Positions 52,119 to 60,246 of a stretch of 64,000 nt of DNA are shown piece after piece. A program made the position numbers and the translations under genes. This stretch comes from Nocardioides potassii (GTDB lineage Bacteria > Actinomycetota > Actinomycetes > Propionibacteriales > Nocardioidaceae), in contig NZ_JAKJHZ010000007.1 in the NCBI RefSeq assembly GCF_021648885.1, forward strand, positions 372,001-436,000, given 5' to 3'. The notes beneath the pieces are model-generated. The model was not told the DNA's origin, did not search any database, and worked only from the letters and a program-made list of their open reading frames with translations. Positions within the stretch are counted from its first letter, which is position 1, and every line of letters starts with the position of its first letter.

Positions 52119-55100
52119 AGCTCAAGCTCACCCTGCACCAGCCCGGCTCGCAGTCGCCCGAGCGTCACCTCCTGGTGACGGCCGACGCGACCACGACCGC
52201 CGGTTCGCTGGCGCAGACGCTCGCCGGCGCGAAGGAGTTCACCGGCCACGTACCGGGTGGTGAGCTCACGCTGCGCGGCACCGTCGGGGCGCGGGAGGTG
52301 GTGCTCGAGCCCGGGCTGCCGCTCATCGACTCGGGCCTGAGGTCCGGGGCACGCGTCGAGCTGGCGTCCGCCGCCCAGGACGGCGCCACCAAGCCGGCCG
52401 CCGCGTTGTTGACCGTGATCTCCGGACCCGACGCTGGCCTGCAGGTCAGCCTCCCGTCCGGCAGCGTCACCATCGGCCGGGCCGCCGACTGCGACGTCCG
52501 CCTGACCGACACGATGGTCTCCAAGCGGCACGCCCGGCTCAACATCGGCGGACACGTCGAGATCCTCGACGAGAACTCCGCCAACGGCGTCCTGGTGGGC
52601 GGGATGCGCGTCGCCCGCATCGTCCTCGGCCATGGCGACGCCGCCCAGCTGGGAGCCTCCGAGATCACGGTGTCGCTCACTGGACCGTCGTCGACGGCCA
52701 GCGCCAGCACGGACATCGCGTTCACGCGGTCGCCGCGCGTGCTGCGCCGACCGCGCCACGTCCAGCGTGAGCTGCCGACCGCTCCCACCGAGCCCGACCC
52801 CGCGCACCTCCCCGTGCTCGCCCTCGTCGCTCCGCTCGTCATGGGCGCGGCGCTGTTCGCCTTCACCCGCTCGGCCATCGCCGTGCTCTTCGTGGCCCTC
52901 AGCCCGCTGCTCATGATCGGGTCCTACCTCGACCAGCGCCGGCAGAGTCGCAAGAAGCTCGAGGCCGTCCGGGCGTCGTACGAGGCGTCGCTGGACCGGC
53001 TCGACGAAGAGCTGGCCGGCCGGCACGAGCAGGACCGGCTCTCGCTCGAGGAGCTGCACCCGACCCTCGCCCGGTGCGTCGATGCCGCCGACCGGCGCAC
53101 CGACGTGCTGTGGTCGCGCCGCCCCGAGCACCCGGAGTTCCTCTCCGTCCGGCTCGGCACGGGTGACGTGGCGCCGTTCGTCACGTTCGACGAGCGGCAG
53201 GCGTCTGCCGACGGCATCCCGGACCTCGTGGCGCGCGGGGAGCAGCTGCGCGCGAAGTACACCGTCATGCCGGCCTCGGCGGTGACCTGCCACCTCCCCA
53301 GCGCCGGCAACGTGGGTGTCTCCGGTGGATCAGACGCGATGCGCGGGGTTGCGGCAGGCCTGGTCGCCCAGCTCGCGATCCTGCACGCGCCGTCGGAGGT
53401 CGTCCTCGTCGCTCTCGCGTCGCCCGGCAGCCGGGGTGCCTGGGAGTGGTTGGAGTGGCTGCCGCACACCAGCTCGCCGCACAGCCCGCTCACCGGCAGC
53501 CACCTCGCGGCCGATCCCGCCTCGGCCGCCGCGGTGCTCGACCGGCTCGAGGAGGTCGTCGCGTCGCGTCTCGCCGAACGGTCCGAGGACGCACCGGACC
53601 GCGGTCCGTCGGACTCCGAGTCCGAGCACCGCGCGCAGGTGCCGGCCGTCGTCGTGGTCGTCGACGAACCGTCGACAGACCTGGCGCGGCTCACCCGGCT
53701 CACCGAGCAGGGCCCCGACGCGGGCGTGCACGTCGTGTGGTGCTCCGAGCGCCGGCAGGACCTGCCGGCGAGCTGCCGGAGCTTCGTCGACCTGGCGGAC
53801 AGCGCGTCGCCGAACGCGGGAATGGTGCGGCAAGGACTGGTGGTCACCCCGCTGCGGGTCGAGAGCATGGCCCGCGCCGACGCCGGGCACCTGGCCAGGA
53901 TCCTGACCCCGGTCGTCGACGCAGGGAGCCCGATCAGCGACGAGTCCGACCTCCCGCGGTCGGTACCCGTGGTCGGCCTGCTGGGCCAGGAGGCCAGCGA
54001 CGACCCGTCGGTCGTCGTCAACCGCTGGCGTGAGAACGGCTCGCTCACGGACCGTTCGGCGCCGCCCGTTCCGCGCGAGCAGCCGGTGAGCCTGCGGGCG
54101 CTGGTCGGGCATGCTGGCAGCGAGCCCTTCGCGCTCGACCTGCGGCTGCAGGGTCCGCACGCCTTGGTCGGCGGCACCACGGGCGCCGGCAAGAGCGAGT
54201 TCCTCCAGGCCTGGGTGCTCGGGCTGGCACACGCCCTCAGCCCGGACCGCGTCACCTTCCTGTTCGTGGACTACAAGGGCGGCGCCGCCTTCGCGCAGTG
54301 CGTGGAGCTGCCCCACTGCGTCGGCCTCGTCACGGACCTCTCGCCGCACCTCGTACGCCGCGCGCTCCGCAGCCTGCGGGCCGAGCTCCACCACCGCGAG
54401 CGGCTGCTGCGCAGCAAGCGGGCCAAGGACCTCATCGAGCTCGAGAAGACCGGCGACCCGGACTGCCCACCGAGCCTGATCATCGTCATCGACGAGTTCG
54501 CCGCTCTCAAGACGGAGGTGCCGGAGTTCGTCGACGGCGTCATCGACGTCGCCCAGCGCGGCCGCAGCCTGGGCCTGCACCTGATCATGGCCACCCAGCG
54601 GCCGACCGGTGTGATCAGCGACAGCCTCCGCGCCAACACGAACCTGCGCGTCGCGTTGCGCATGGCGGACGAGGTCGACTCCACCGACGTCCTCGACACA
54701 CCGATGGCGGCCCACTTCGACCCGGCCACCCCCGGGCGGGGAGCCGCGAAGACCGGCCCCGGCCGCCTGGCTCGCTTCCAGTCGGGCTTCCCCGGCGCCC
54801 GGACGCCGGCGGAGATCCCGCCGGCCCAGGTGCTCGTCGAGGAGCTCGACTTCGGTCGCGGCCGGACCTGGACGACGCCGAAGCCGAGCGTGTCGCTGGA
54901 GGGGGTGGACACCGACATCACGCGCGTCGTCCGCACGGTCCGCCAGGCGTGCCGGCAGGCGGCGGTCCCGGACCCGCGCAAGCCGTGGATGGAGCCGCTG
55001 GCGCCGTCGTACAACCTCGAGCGCCTGCGCCAGCGCAGTGATGCGGAGGTCGTGCTCGGCGTCCTCGACGACCCGGACCACCAGCAGCAGGTGGTCGAGT

Positions 55101-56524
55101 ACTACCGCCCGGACACGGACGGCAACATCCTCTTCATCGGCACGAGCGGCTGCGGCAAGACCACCGCCCTCCGCACCCTTGCCGTGGCGTCCGCGATCAG
55201 CCCGCGTGGCGGCGGTGCGCACGTGTACGGCCTCGACTTCGCTGGTGGCGGCCTCCGTCTCCTCGAGCCGATGCCGCACGTCGCGCCCATCATCGCCGGC
55301 GACGACGAGGAACGACTCGTGCGACTCCTGGACCGGCTGGTCCTGACCGTGGAGGAGCGCTCTGCGCGCTACGGGGCTGCGAACGCCGACACCCTCTCGC
55401 GCTACCGGAGCCTGGCCGACCAGCCGGACGAACCCCGGATCCTGCTGATGATCGACGGCTTCGCCGCGATGCGTGAGGCGTACGAGACCGCGAGCCGGCA
55501 CCAGCGCACGTGGATGAACTTCCAGCGCCTCCTCGCCGAGGGCCGCTCGGTCGGTGTGCACGTGGCCATGACGGCCGACCGGGACGGTGCCGTGCCGATG
55601 GCGATCCAGGCGTCGTTCCAGCGCCGGATCGTGATGCGGCAGCCCGACGAGGACAGCTACCTGTCGCTCAACGTCCCGCGCGACGTCCTGGGCCCGGACA
55701 GCCCGCCGGGTCGCAGTGTGCAGCCCGAGAACCCGCAGGAGCTGCAGCTGGCGATCCTCGGCGACGACGACGCGGTGGCCGCGCAGGCGCGGCTGATCGA
55801 GGAGCTGGCCGTCGAGGTGTCGCCGCTGGTGCGCTCCCGACCGGCTCCCGTCGAGGTGCTGGGCAGCCACATCCCCGGCACGACGGTCCCGGCCTCCGTG
55901 GCGGGCCGGCCTGTGCTGGGTGTCGCCTACGACACCCTGCTGCCGGTGGGCCTGGACCTCGCCTCCGTCATGATCCTGGCGGGGCCGCCGGGCTCGGGCC
56001 GGACGACGGCGGTGCGCTGGCTGGCCGAGTCCGTACGGCGCGCCCGCCCGGACGTCCGTCGTGCGTTCGTCACGATGAGGCGCTCGCCGCTCGTCGTCAC
56101 GGGTGGGTGGGACTGGACGGCCTGCGGCGCGGACGAGATCGCGGACGTCGTCGAGGCCCTCCGGCCGCTGGTCGAGCAGGACGGCGCGATCAGCCCCGTG
56201 ATGGTCGTGCTCGAGGCCATGCCCGAGCTCGTCGGCACGCTGGCCGAGATGGACCTCGAGGCGCTCGTCGTCTCCGCCCGCCGCAACGGACACCTCGTCG
56301 TCGCCGAGGGCGAGACCGCCTCGTGGAGCTCGGCGTACGGCGGCCTGGGGGACGCGGTCAAGGCCGCACGCACGGCATTGCTGCTCCAGCCGGACGCCAA
56401 CGACGGCGACACGCTGGCGAAGACCACCCTGCCCAACGTCAAGCAGGCCGACTTCGCCGTCGGGCGTGGCTACTGGGTGCGCGGTGGCGTCGCGACCCAG
56501 GTCCAGGTGCCGTTCCCGTCGTAG
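52115..56524 (+). CDS. EccC/EssC-like FtsK/SpoIIIE secretion ATPase with FHA domain
   Basis: This 1469-residue membrane ATPase is the motor type of type VII secretion. Order: an N-terminal 95-residue module resembling a ubiquitin-like fold, an FHA domain (98-190, GRAADCDV and SKRHARL), two membrane helices (about 231-270), and three FtsK-type ATPase domains. D1 Walker A is GGTTGAGKSE (about 686-694), D2 is GTSGCGKTT (about 1008-1016), and D3 is GPPGSGRTT (about 1289-1297), with Arg for Lys. Fusion in one polypeptide and the FHA resemble EssC/EccC of other systems. It starts with GTG overlapping the previous stop and is followed by the WXG100 gene. Confidence 0.93.
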   Translation: MKLKLTLHQPGSQSPERHLLVTADATTTAGSLAQTLAGAKEFTGHVPGGELTLRGTVGAREVVLEPGLPLIDSGLRSGARVELASAAQDGATKPAAALLTVISGPDAGLQVSLPSGSVTIGRAADCDVRLTDTMVSKRHARLNIGGHVEILDENSANGVLVGGMRVARIVLGHGDAAQLGASEITVSLTGPSSTASASTDIAFTRSPRVLRRPRHVQRELPTAPTEPDPAHLPVLALVAPLVMGAALFAFTRSAIAVLFVALSPLLMIGSYLDQRRQSRKKLEAVRASYEASLDRLDEELAGRHEQDRLSLEELHPTLARCVDAADRRTDVLWSRRPEHPEFLSVRLGTGDVAPFVTFDERQASADGIPDLVARGEQLRAKYTVMPASAVTCHLPSAGNVGVSGGSDAMRGVAAGLVAQLAILHAPSEVVLVALASPGSRGAWEWLEWLPHTSSPHSPLTGSHLAADPASAAAVLDRLEEVVASRLAERSEDAPDRGPSDSESEHRAQVPAVVVVVDEPSTDLARLTRLTEQGPDAGVHVVWCSERRQDLPASCRSFVDLADSASPNAGMVRQGLVVTPLRVESMARADAGHLARILTPVVDAGSPISDESDLPRSVPVVGLLGQEASDDPSVVVNRWRENGSLTDRSAPPVPREQPVSLRALVGHAGSEPFALDLRLQGPHALVGGTTGAGKSEFLQAWVLGLAHALSPDRVTFLFVDYKGGAAFAQCVELPHCVGLVTDLSPHLVRRALRSLRAELHHRERLLRSKRAKDLIELEKTGDPDCPPSLIIVIDEFAALKTEVPEFVDGVIDVAQRGRSLGLHLIMATQRPTGVISDSLRANTNLRVALRMADEVDSTDVLDTPMAAHFDPATPGRGAAKTGPGRLARFQSGFPGARTPAEIPPAQVLVEELDFGRGRTWTTPKPSVSLEGVDTDITRVVRTVRQACRQAAVPDPRKPWMEPLAPSYNLERLRQRSDAEVVLGVLDDPDHQQQVVEYYRPDTDGNILFIGTSGCGKTTALRTLAVASAISPRGGGAHVYGLDFAGGGLRLLEPMPHVAPIIAGDDEERLVRLLDRLVLTVEERSARYGAANADTLSRYRSLADQPDEPRILLMIDGFAAMREAYETASRHQRTWMNFQRLLAEGRSVGVHVAMTADRDGAVPMAIQASFQRRIVMRQPDEDSYLSLNVPRDVLGPDSPPGRSVQPENPQELQLAILGDDDAVAAQARLIEELAVEVSPLVRSRPAPVEVLGSHIPGTTVPASVAGRPVLGVAYDTLLPVGLDLASVMILAGPPGSGRTTAVRWLAESVRRARPDVRRAFVTMRRSPLVVTGGWDWTACGADEIADVVEALRPLVEQDGAISPVMVVLEAMPELVGTLAEMDLEALVVSARRNGHLVVAEGETASWSSAYGGLGDAVKAARTALLLQPDANDGDTLAKTTLPNVKQADFAVGRGYWVRGGVATQVQVPFPS

Positions 56525-56543
56525 CCCCTCGTCCGAGCCGCCT

Positions 56544-56563
56544 GATGGGTCGGTCAACCCATC
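56544..56563 (+). terminator. Small hairpin between the ATPase and WXG100 genes
   Basis: GATGGGT and ACCCATC (56544-56550, 56557-56563) form a 7-bp stem with a 6-nt loop, 20 bp after the ATPase stop. It may act as an attenuator or as a stabilising RNA end that separates high-level WXG100 expression from the upstream operon. Confidence 0.45.
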
Positions 56564-56628
56564 GACGCCCTCGCCGAGGGCCCGCAGGATCAACGCAACA
56601 CCAACCACACACCAGAAGGAGAACCACC

Positions 56629-56895
56629 ATGGCCGGCATGATCGGAATGAACGTCGAAGAGGTCCGCCTGCTGTCCCGCCAGCTGCAGCAGGCGTCGGAG
56701 CAGGTCAAGCAGATCCAGTCGCAGCTGACCTCCAAGCTCGGCTCCACCACCTGGGTCGGGCAGGACCAGGCCCGTTTCAAGAGCGAGTGGGACGGCACCC
56801 ACTCGACCAACCTCCGCAACGTCGCCGAGGCGCTCGCCCAGGCCTCGCAGGCAGCGTCGCAGAACGCCAACGAGCAGGACCAGGTCTCCCGCTGA
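56629..56895 (+). CDS. WXG100 family protein (EsxA/B-like)
   Basis: The 88-residue protein has two predicted helices around the WxG turn, Trp42-Val-Gly44, and a conserved F50-W54 pair. This is the small helical-hairpin substrate of type VII systems. AGAAGGAG lies six bases before the ATG, the strongest ribosome-binding site in the block. No C-terminal YxxxD/E export signal is obvious. It lies directly after the ATPase gene and shares its N-terminal layout (MAGMIG...) with the next WXG protein. Confidence 0.9.
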   Translation: MAGMIGMNVEEVRLLSRQLQQASEQVKQIQSQLTSKLGSTTWVGQDQARFKSEWDGTHSTNLRNVAEALAQASQAASQNANEQDQVSR

Positions 56896-56971
56896 CCCGA
56901 CGTGTGGACGTGTGGTGGCTCGGGCCACGCACCCACCCGCACACCGCTCTCACCAGGACTGAGGAGGACCC

Positions 56972-57937
56972 ATGAGCGGCATGATCGGTGCCGATCCAGA
57001 TGCACTGGAGCGCCTGGCCGGCGACTTCGATCGCGGCGCAGGCTCGCTCGAGTCGATCGCGCTCAAGGTCCGCACCTCGGTCCACGCGAACCCGTGGGCG
57101 GGCGCCCGGGCGACGCGCTTCCGCGCCGACTGGGACCAGCGCCACGGTCCCCAGCTCAAGCGGACGGCCCTCGCCCTCCGGACTGCGGCCAAGCAGCTGC
57201 GCATCCAGGCCCAGGAGCAGCGTCAGGCGAGCAGCGCGGGCGGGGGCGTGTTCGGGGGGCTGTGGGCTGCGGGTCGCGACGGATCAGCGTCGCGTCCGAG
57301 CCTGGATGACCTCGCCGACGCCCTCTGGATGGTCAAGACCAGCGCTGCGATCACCGCGGCTCTCGGACGTTGGAACATGTACCAGAACTATCCGGCTCAC
57401 TACAGGGATCTCCTGTCCCACCTCGAACGCCTGCCGAGAGTCGGACAGCTGTTCCGCGACGGACGCATCCCTGACTTCTTCCGTTACAACAAGTCGCCCG
57501 TGCTGCAGATGCTGGCGCGCGACGGCATCACCAGCACCCTCAAGCCTGCTGCCGGTGTTCTCGGCAACGTGGCCAAGGGAGCGGGCGTTCTCGGCACCGC
57601 CGCCAGTGTGGTCGACAACGTCGTCAAGGCCGCCGACGCGGCCCAAGGTGATTCCTTGTCGGCCAAGATCACCGCGGGCACATACGCCCTCGACGCAGCG
57701 TCGGACGCCGCCATCGAGTCGAAGGCCGGATTCTTGTACGGCACGGCCGGCAAGGCGGTCGCGATGGCGGTGCGGGAAGGGGCAAAGGCCGACTTCTCCT
57801 CCGCAGGCCAATCCCTCGTCATGGGCGAGATCGCCCGCAACCCCGGAGTCGTCGGTGAGGAGCTGGGCAAGGCGACCCTGCAAGTAGGTCAGACCGTCGT
57901 CAGCTGGTTCGCTCCCATCCCGGCGGCCTTGAAGTGA
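56972..57937 (+). CDS. WXG-domain protein with 230-residue C-terminal tail (candidate T7 substrate)
   Basis: Residues 1-90 form a WXG100-like hairpin (MSGMIG, Trp42-Ala-Gly44, then FRADWD at 50-55), matching the stand-alone WXG100 protein at the same positions. The remaining 230 residues have a hydrophobic, Gly/Ala/Val-rich helical character (about 188-290) without a recognised domain. This resembles a long WXG/LXG substrate, where a secretion domain precedes an effector part, perhaps membrane-active. It is followed 11 bp later by an EspG-like gene. No toxin motif can be named. Confidence 0.75.
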   Translation: MSGMIGADPDALERLAGDFDRGAGSLESIALKVRTSVHANPWAGARATRFRADWDQRHGPQLKRTALALRTAAKQLRIQAQEQRQASSAGGGVFGGLWAAGRDGSASRPSLDDLADALWMVKTSAAITAALGRWNMYQNYPAHYRDLLSHLERLPRVGQLFRDGRIPDFFRYNKSPVLQMLARDGITSTLKPAAGVLGNVAKGAGVLGTAASVVDNVVKAADAAQGDSLSAKITAGTYALDAASDAAIESKAGFLYGTAGKAVAMAVREGAKADFSSAGQSLVMGEIARNPGVVGEELGKATLQVGQTVVSWFAPIPAALK

Positions 57938-57948
57938 AGGAAGTGCAC

Positions 57949-58572
57949 ATGCGATTCACCGACGACGAGCTGTTGTCCATGGCCATGGACGCCGAGGCGC
58001 CTGTGCCCGTCGTTCTGTCGACGGTTGACCTCGCCGACGCCGACGCGGTGCTTGCGTCGGCCGTGCGCGGCCAGCGCAGTCTCGCGGTTCGCGGGCTGGT
58101 GTCGGCTGACCGGGTCGATCAGGGCGTCGCGGAAGTCCAGCGTGCGATGGGGGCGCCGGCGCGGTTCACCGTGTTTGCGGGCAATCGCGAGCTGGATCGT
58201 GTCATCGGCCTTCCTGCCACGACGTGGCTGCCGCTGCGAGATGGCTTGGTGCGGCTCGAGGAGGAGGCGGTGGGAACCTTCACCGTGCTGGACGACACCG
58301 TCGACGACGCGATGGACGAGATCACCGCGTTCTTCGACGCGGCGCGCGAAGCCACCGCGGACGGTGACAGCGCCGGTCCGGAGCTCTGGATCTGCCTCGC
58401 AGCGGTCACCCGGGCGGGTGTGGCTGGCATGTCCGCTCGCACCGGGCAGTTGAGCGCCACGACGATCACCCCGAATGGCGAGGTGTCGACGGAGTCGCGC
58501 GACTTCGCGACGGCGCACGACCTCGTCCGCGACTTGCTCGCCAGCGCGGTCCCTGCCGAGGATGCGACCTGA
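57949..58572 (+). CDS. Small soluble protein, possibly EspG-like secretion chaperone
   Basis: The 207-residue protein has no membrane helix. It starts MRFTDDELLSMAMDAEAPVP and contains RGQRSLAVRGLV and a Pro/Arg edge (GAPARFTVF) that faintly resemble EspG-type ESX chaperones. Its gene lies between two WXG-domain substrates, with its stop overlapping the next start (TGATG), as expected for a dedicated chaperone or immunity protein. The EspG label is a weak recognition. An immunity factor for the hydrolase encoded next is an equal alternative. The ATG at 57949 follows AAGGAAG. Confidence 0.5.
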   Translation: MRFTDDELLSMAMDAEAPVPVVLSTVDLADADAVLASAVRGQRSLAVRGLVSADRVDQGVAEVQRAMGAPARFTVFAGNRELDRVIGLPATTWLPLRDGLVRLEEEAVGTFTVLDDTVDDAMDEITAFFDAAREATADGDSAGPELWICLAAVTRAGVAGMSARTGQLSATTITPNGEVSTESRDFATAHDLVRDLLASAVPAEDAT

Positions 58573-59609
58573 TGGTCGCGATGGTCGGCGCGAACCTCGA
58601 AGAGGTCCGCGCGCTCGCTGCCGCGTTCGACCGGTCGGCCGCCCAGCTCAACCAGACCAGCGCCAAGGTGCGCAATGGCATCCAGATCTCGGCCTGGGTG
58701 GGCCCGTTCGCGGTGAGGTTCCGGCACACGTGGGACTCGGAACACTCGGTCAAGCTCCGCCAAGCGGCGAATGCGCTGACGGCGCAGGCGAAGCAGCTGC
58801 GAGCGGAGGCGGACCAGCAGGAGCGCGCCAGCCGAGCGGTCACCGGGGCGACCGGCGTGCGTACCGGCGGAACCACCGCGCCACGCACCGGCACTGACAC
58901 GCGGAGCCTGCTCGGCACCAGCCCCAATCCCGACGGTGGCGACGGCGATGGTGTGCGCATCCAGAAGGTCCGCGGTGCGGACGGGGTCGTCCGCGTGATA
59001 GTCCACATCCGCGGGACCGAGTTCTTCGGCGACGCCCAGGGCAAGCACAGCGTGGGCGAGAACGTCCTGGCCGCGATGGGTCAGGACAACGCGACCCAGA
59101 CGATGATCGAGGAGAAGCTGGAACGAGCGGGAGTGGGGCGCGACGACCACGTCCTCTTCGTCGGTTACTCGCAAGGAGGCCTGCACGCGCAGAACCTGGC
59201 GCGATCGGGGAACTACGGCGATGCGGTGGTCATCACCCGAGGGTCACCCGAGGTGGCGGGTGGCATGGGTCCGTACGACGTCCTTCGCTTCGAGGTCGAG
59301 GGCGACATCGTCGTCGAGCGACTGGCAGCGTTCGACGCCGCCAACGGTCTGGTGCGCGCGGTCGGTGGCGGTGGTTCGGGTACCGACCTCGTGGTGCGAG
59401 GCGGTGCCGGGGCAGAGCCTCGGTCATGGGTCGACCACGTGGGCTTCCTGGGGCGTGAGGCATCGATCCACATGGGTGCGAGCGTGGCGTTCTACCAGCA
59501 GCTCGCCGACGACTTCGACCGGTCGACGAGCCCGGAGGCCAGACTTCTGCAGGACCGCATCAAGCCGTTCCTCGACGCTCAGGTCCTCGAGGACTCCGAC
59601 CCCGAATGA
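58572..59609 (+). CDS. WXG-domain alpha/beta-hydrolase (candidate secreted lipase-like effector)
   Basis: Residues 1-90 are a WXG hairpin with Trp42-Val-Gly44 and FRHTW at 50-54. A Gly/Thr-rich linker (92-126) leads to an alpha/beta-hydrolase domain with VHIRGTEF and the nucleophile elbow GYSQG, Ser200. Candidate acid and base are Asp245 and His289 or His300. The 345-residue product has no signal peptide, consistent with type VII export through the WXG part. It may cleave lipids or esters in neighbouring cells or the own envelope. Translation couples to the EspG-like gene (TGATG). Confidence 0.85.
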   Translation: MVAMVGANLEEVRALAAAFDRSAAQLNQTSAKVRNGIQISAWVGPFAVRFRHTWDSEHSVKLRQAANALTAQAKQLRAEADQQERASRAVTGATGVRTGGTTAPRTGTDTRSLLGTSPNPDGGDGDGVRIQKVRGADGVVRVIVHIRGTEFFGDAQGKHSVGENVLAAMGQDNATQTMIEEKLERAGVGRDDHVLFVGYSQGGLHAQNLARSGNYGDAVVITRGSPEVAGGMGPYDVLRFEVEGDIVVERLAAFDAANGLVRAVGGGGSGTDLVVRGGAGAEPRSWVDHVGFLGREASIHMGASVAFYQQLADDFDRSTSPEARLLQDRIKPFLDAQVLEDSDPE

Positions 59610-59637
59610 TGGTCGATCGCCGCGCAAGCGGGGTCGA

Positions 59638-60150
59638 TCAGCCCCGCGCGACCTCGAGCGAACCGAAGTGGTCGCTGCGGTCGTACACCCGACCCCACTG
59701 CGCGTAGAAGTGGTTGGAGTCGTAGGGGCCGTACTTCGAGCACGACCACGCGAAAGTTGCGGTCACCCGATTCCGCTCGGTGCTCCAGGTGCCTCGCGTT
59801 CCTGGGCACGGGACCGTCTTCATCCCCTCGTACGTCTCGTCGTAGAAGCGAACAGTGACGACGCCCTTCGCGCGCCGGACCTGCACTCCGCCGCCGTACT
59901 CGCCGTCGTAGGGGTCGACGAAGCTCAGGAACACCACACCCGACTTCGGCAGGTCGGCCACGGTCAGCGCCATGGTGGCTCGCTCGGTGCCGTTGTCGAT
60001 TCGCAACGTGCGGAAGTCGACCCCGGACATGCCGTCGCCGCGCCTGTCCGCCTTCATGTCACTGGCCGCGCCGGCAGCGAGTGGCGTCAGGATCGATGCG
60101 ACGGCCAGTCCGCCGATCACGGCCGTTCGAGCCATCAGTCGCAGACGCAT
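59638..60150 (-). CDS. Secreted protein of unknown function
   Basis: The 170-residue protein has a signal peptide (MRLRLMARTAVIGGLAVAS, cleavage likely after AAGAA) and a beta-rich mature domain with two cysteines (PCPG, SCSK) that may pair. The ATG at 60148-60150 follows GGAGGAGAGG; an ATG five codons upstream is also possible. It is the only gene at this end on the minus strand, facing the hydrolase gene. It is not recognised. It could be imported with the block or be native to the trxB flank. Confidence 0.65.
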   Translation of the reverse strand: MRLRLMARTAVIGGLAVASILTPLAAGAASDMKADRRGDGMSGVDFRTLRIDNGTERATMALTVADLPKSGVVFLSFVDPYDGEYGGGVQVRRAKGVVTVRFYDETYEGMKTVPCPGTRGTWSTERNRVTATFAWSCSKYGPYDSNHFYAQWGRVYDRSDHFGSLEVARG

Positions 60151-60246
60151 CGGCCTCTCCTCCATCGGTGGTCCTGGACGGGTGAGGCGAACGTATCGAG
60201 GTCCGATGGCGGCGGAGAATCCCCACAAAGGGGGGCTTCGCGTGGC

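Noticed and set aside
53330..56608. 1092-codon frame opposite the FtsK/SpoIIIE ATPase
   Set aside because: Antisense shadow; the ATPase motifs prove the plus strand.
31005..60246. Integrative mobile element with integrase or att sites
   Set aside because: No integrase, transposase, relaxase or flanking direct repeat was seen; only gene content and synteny suggest insertion.
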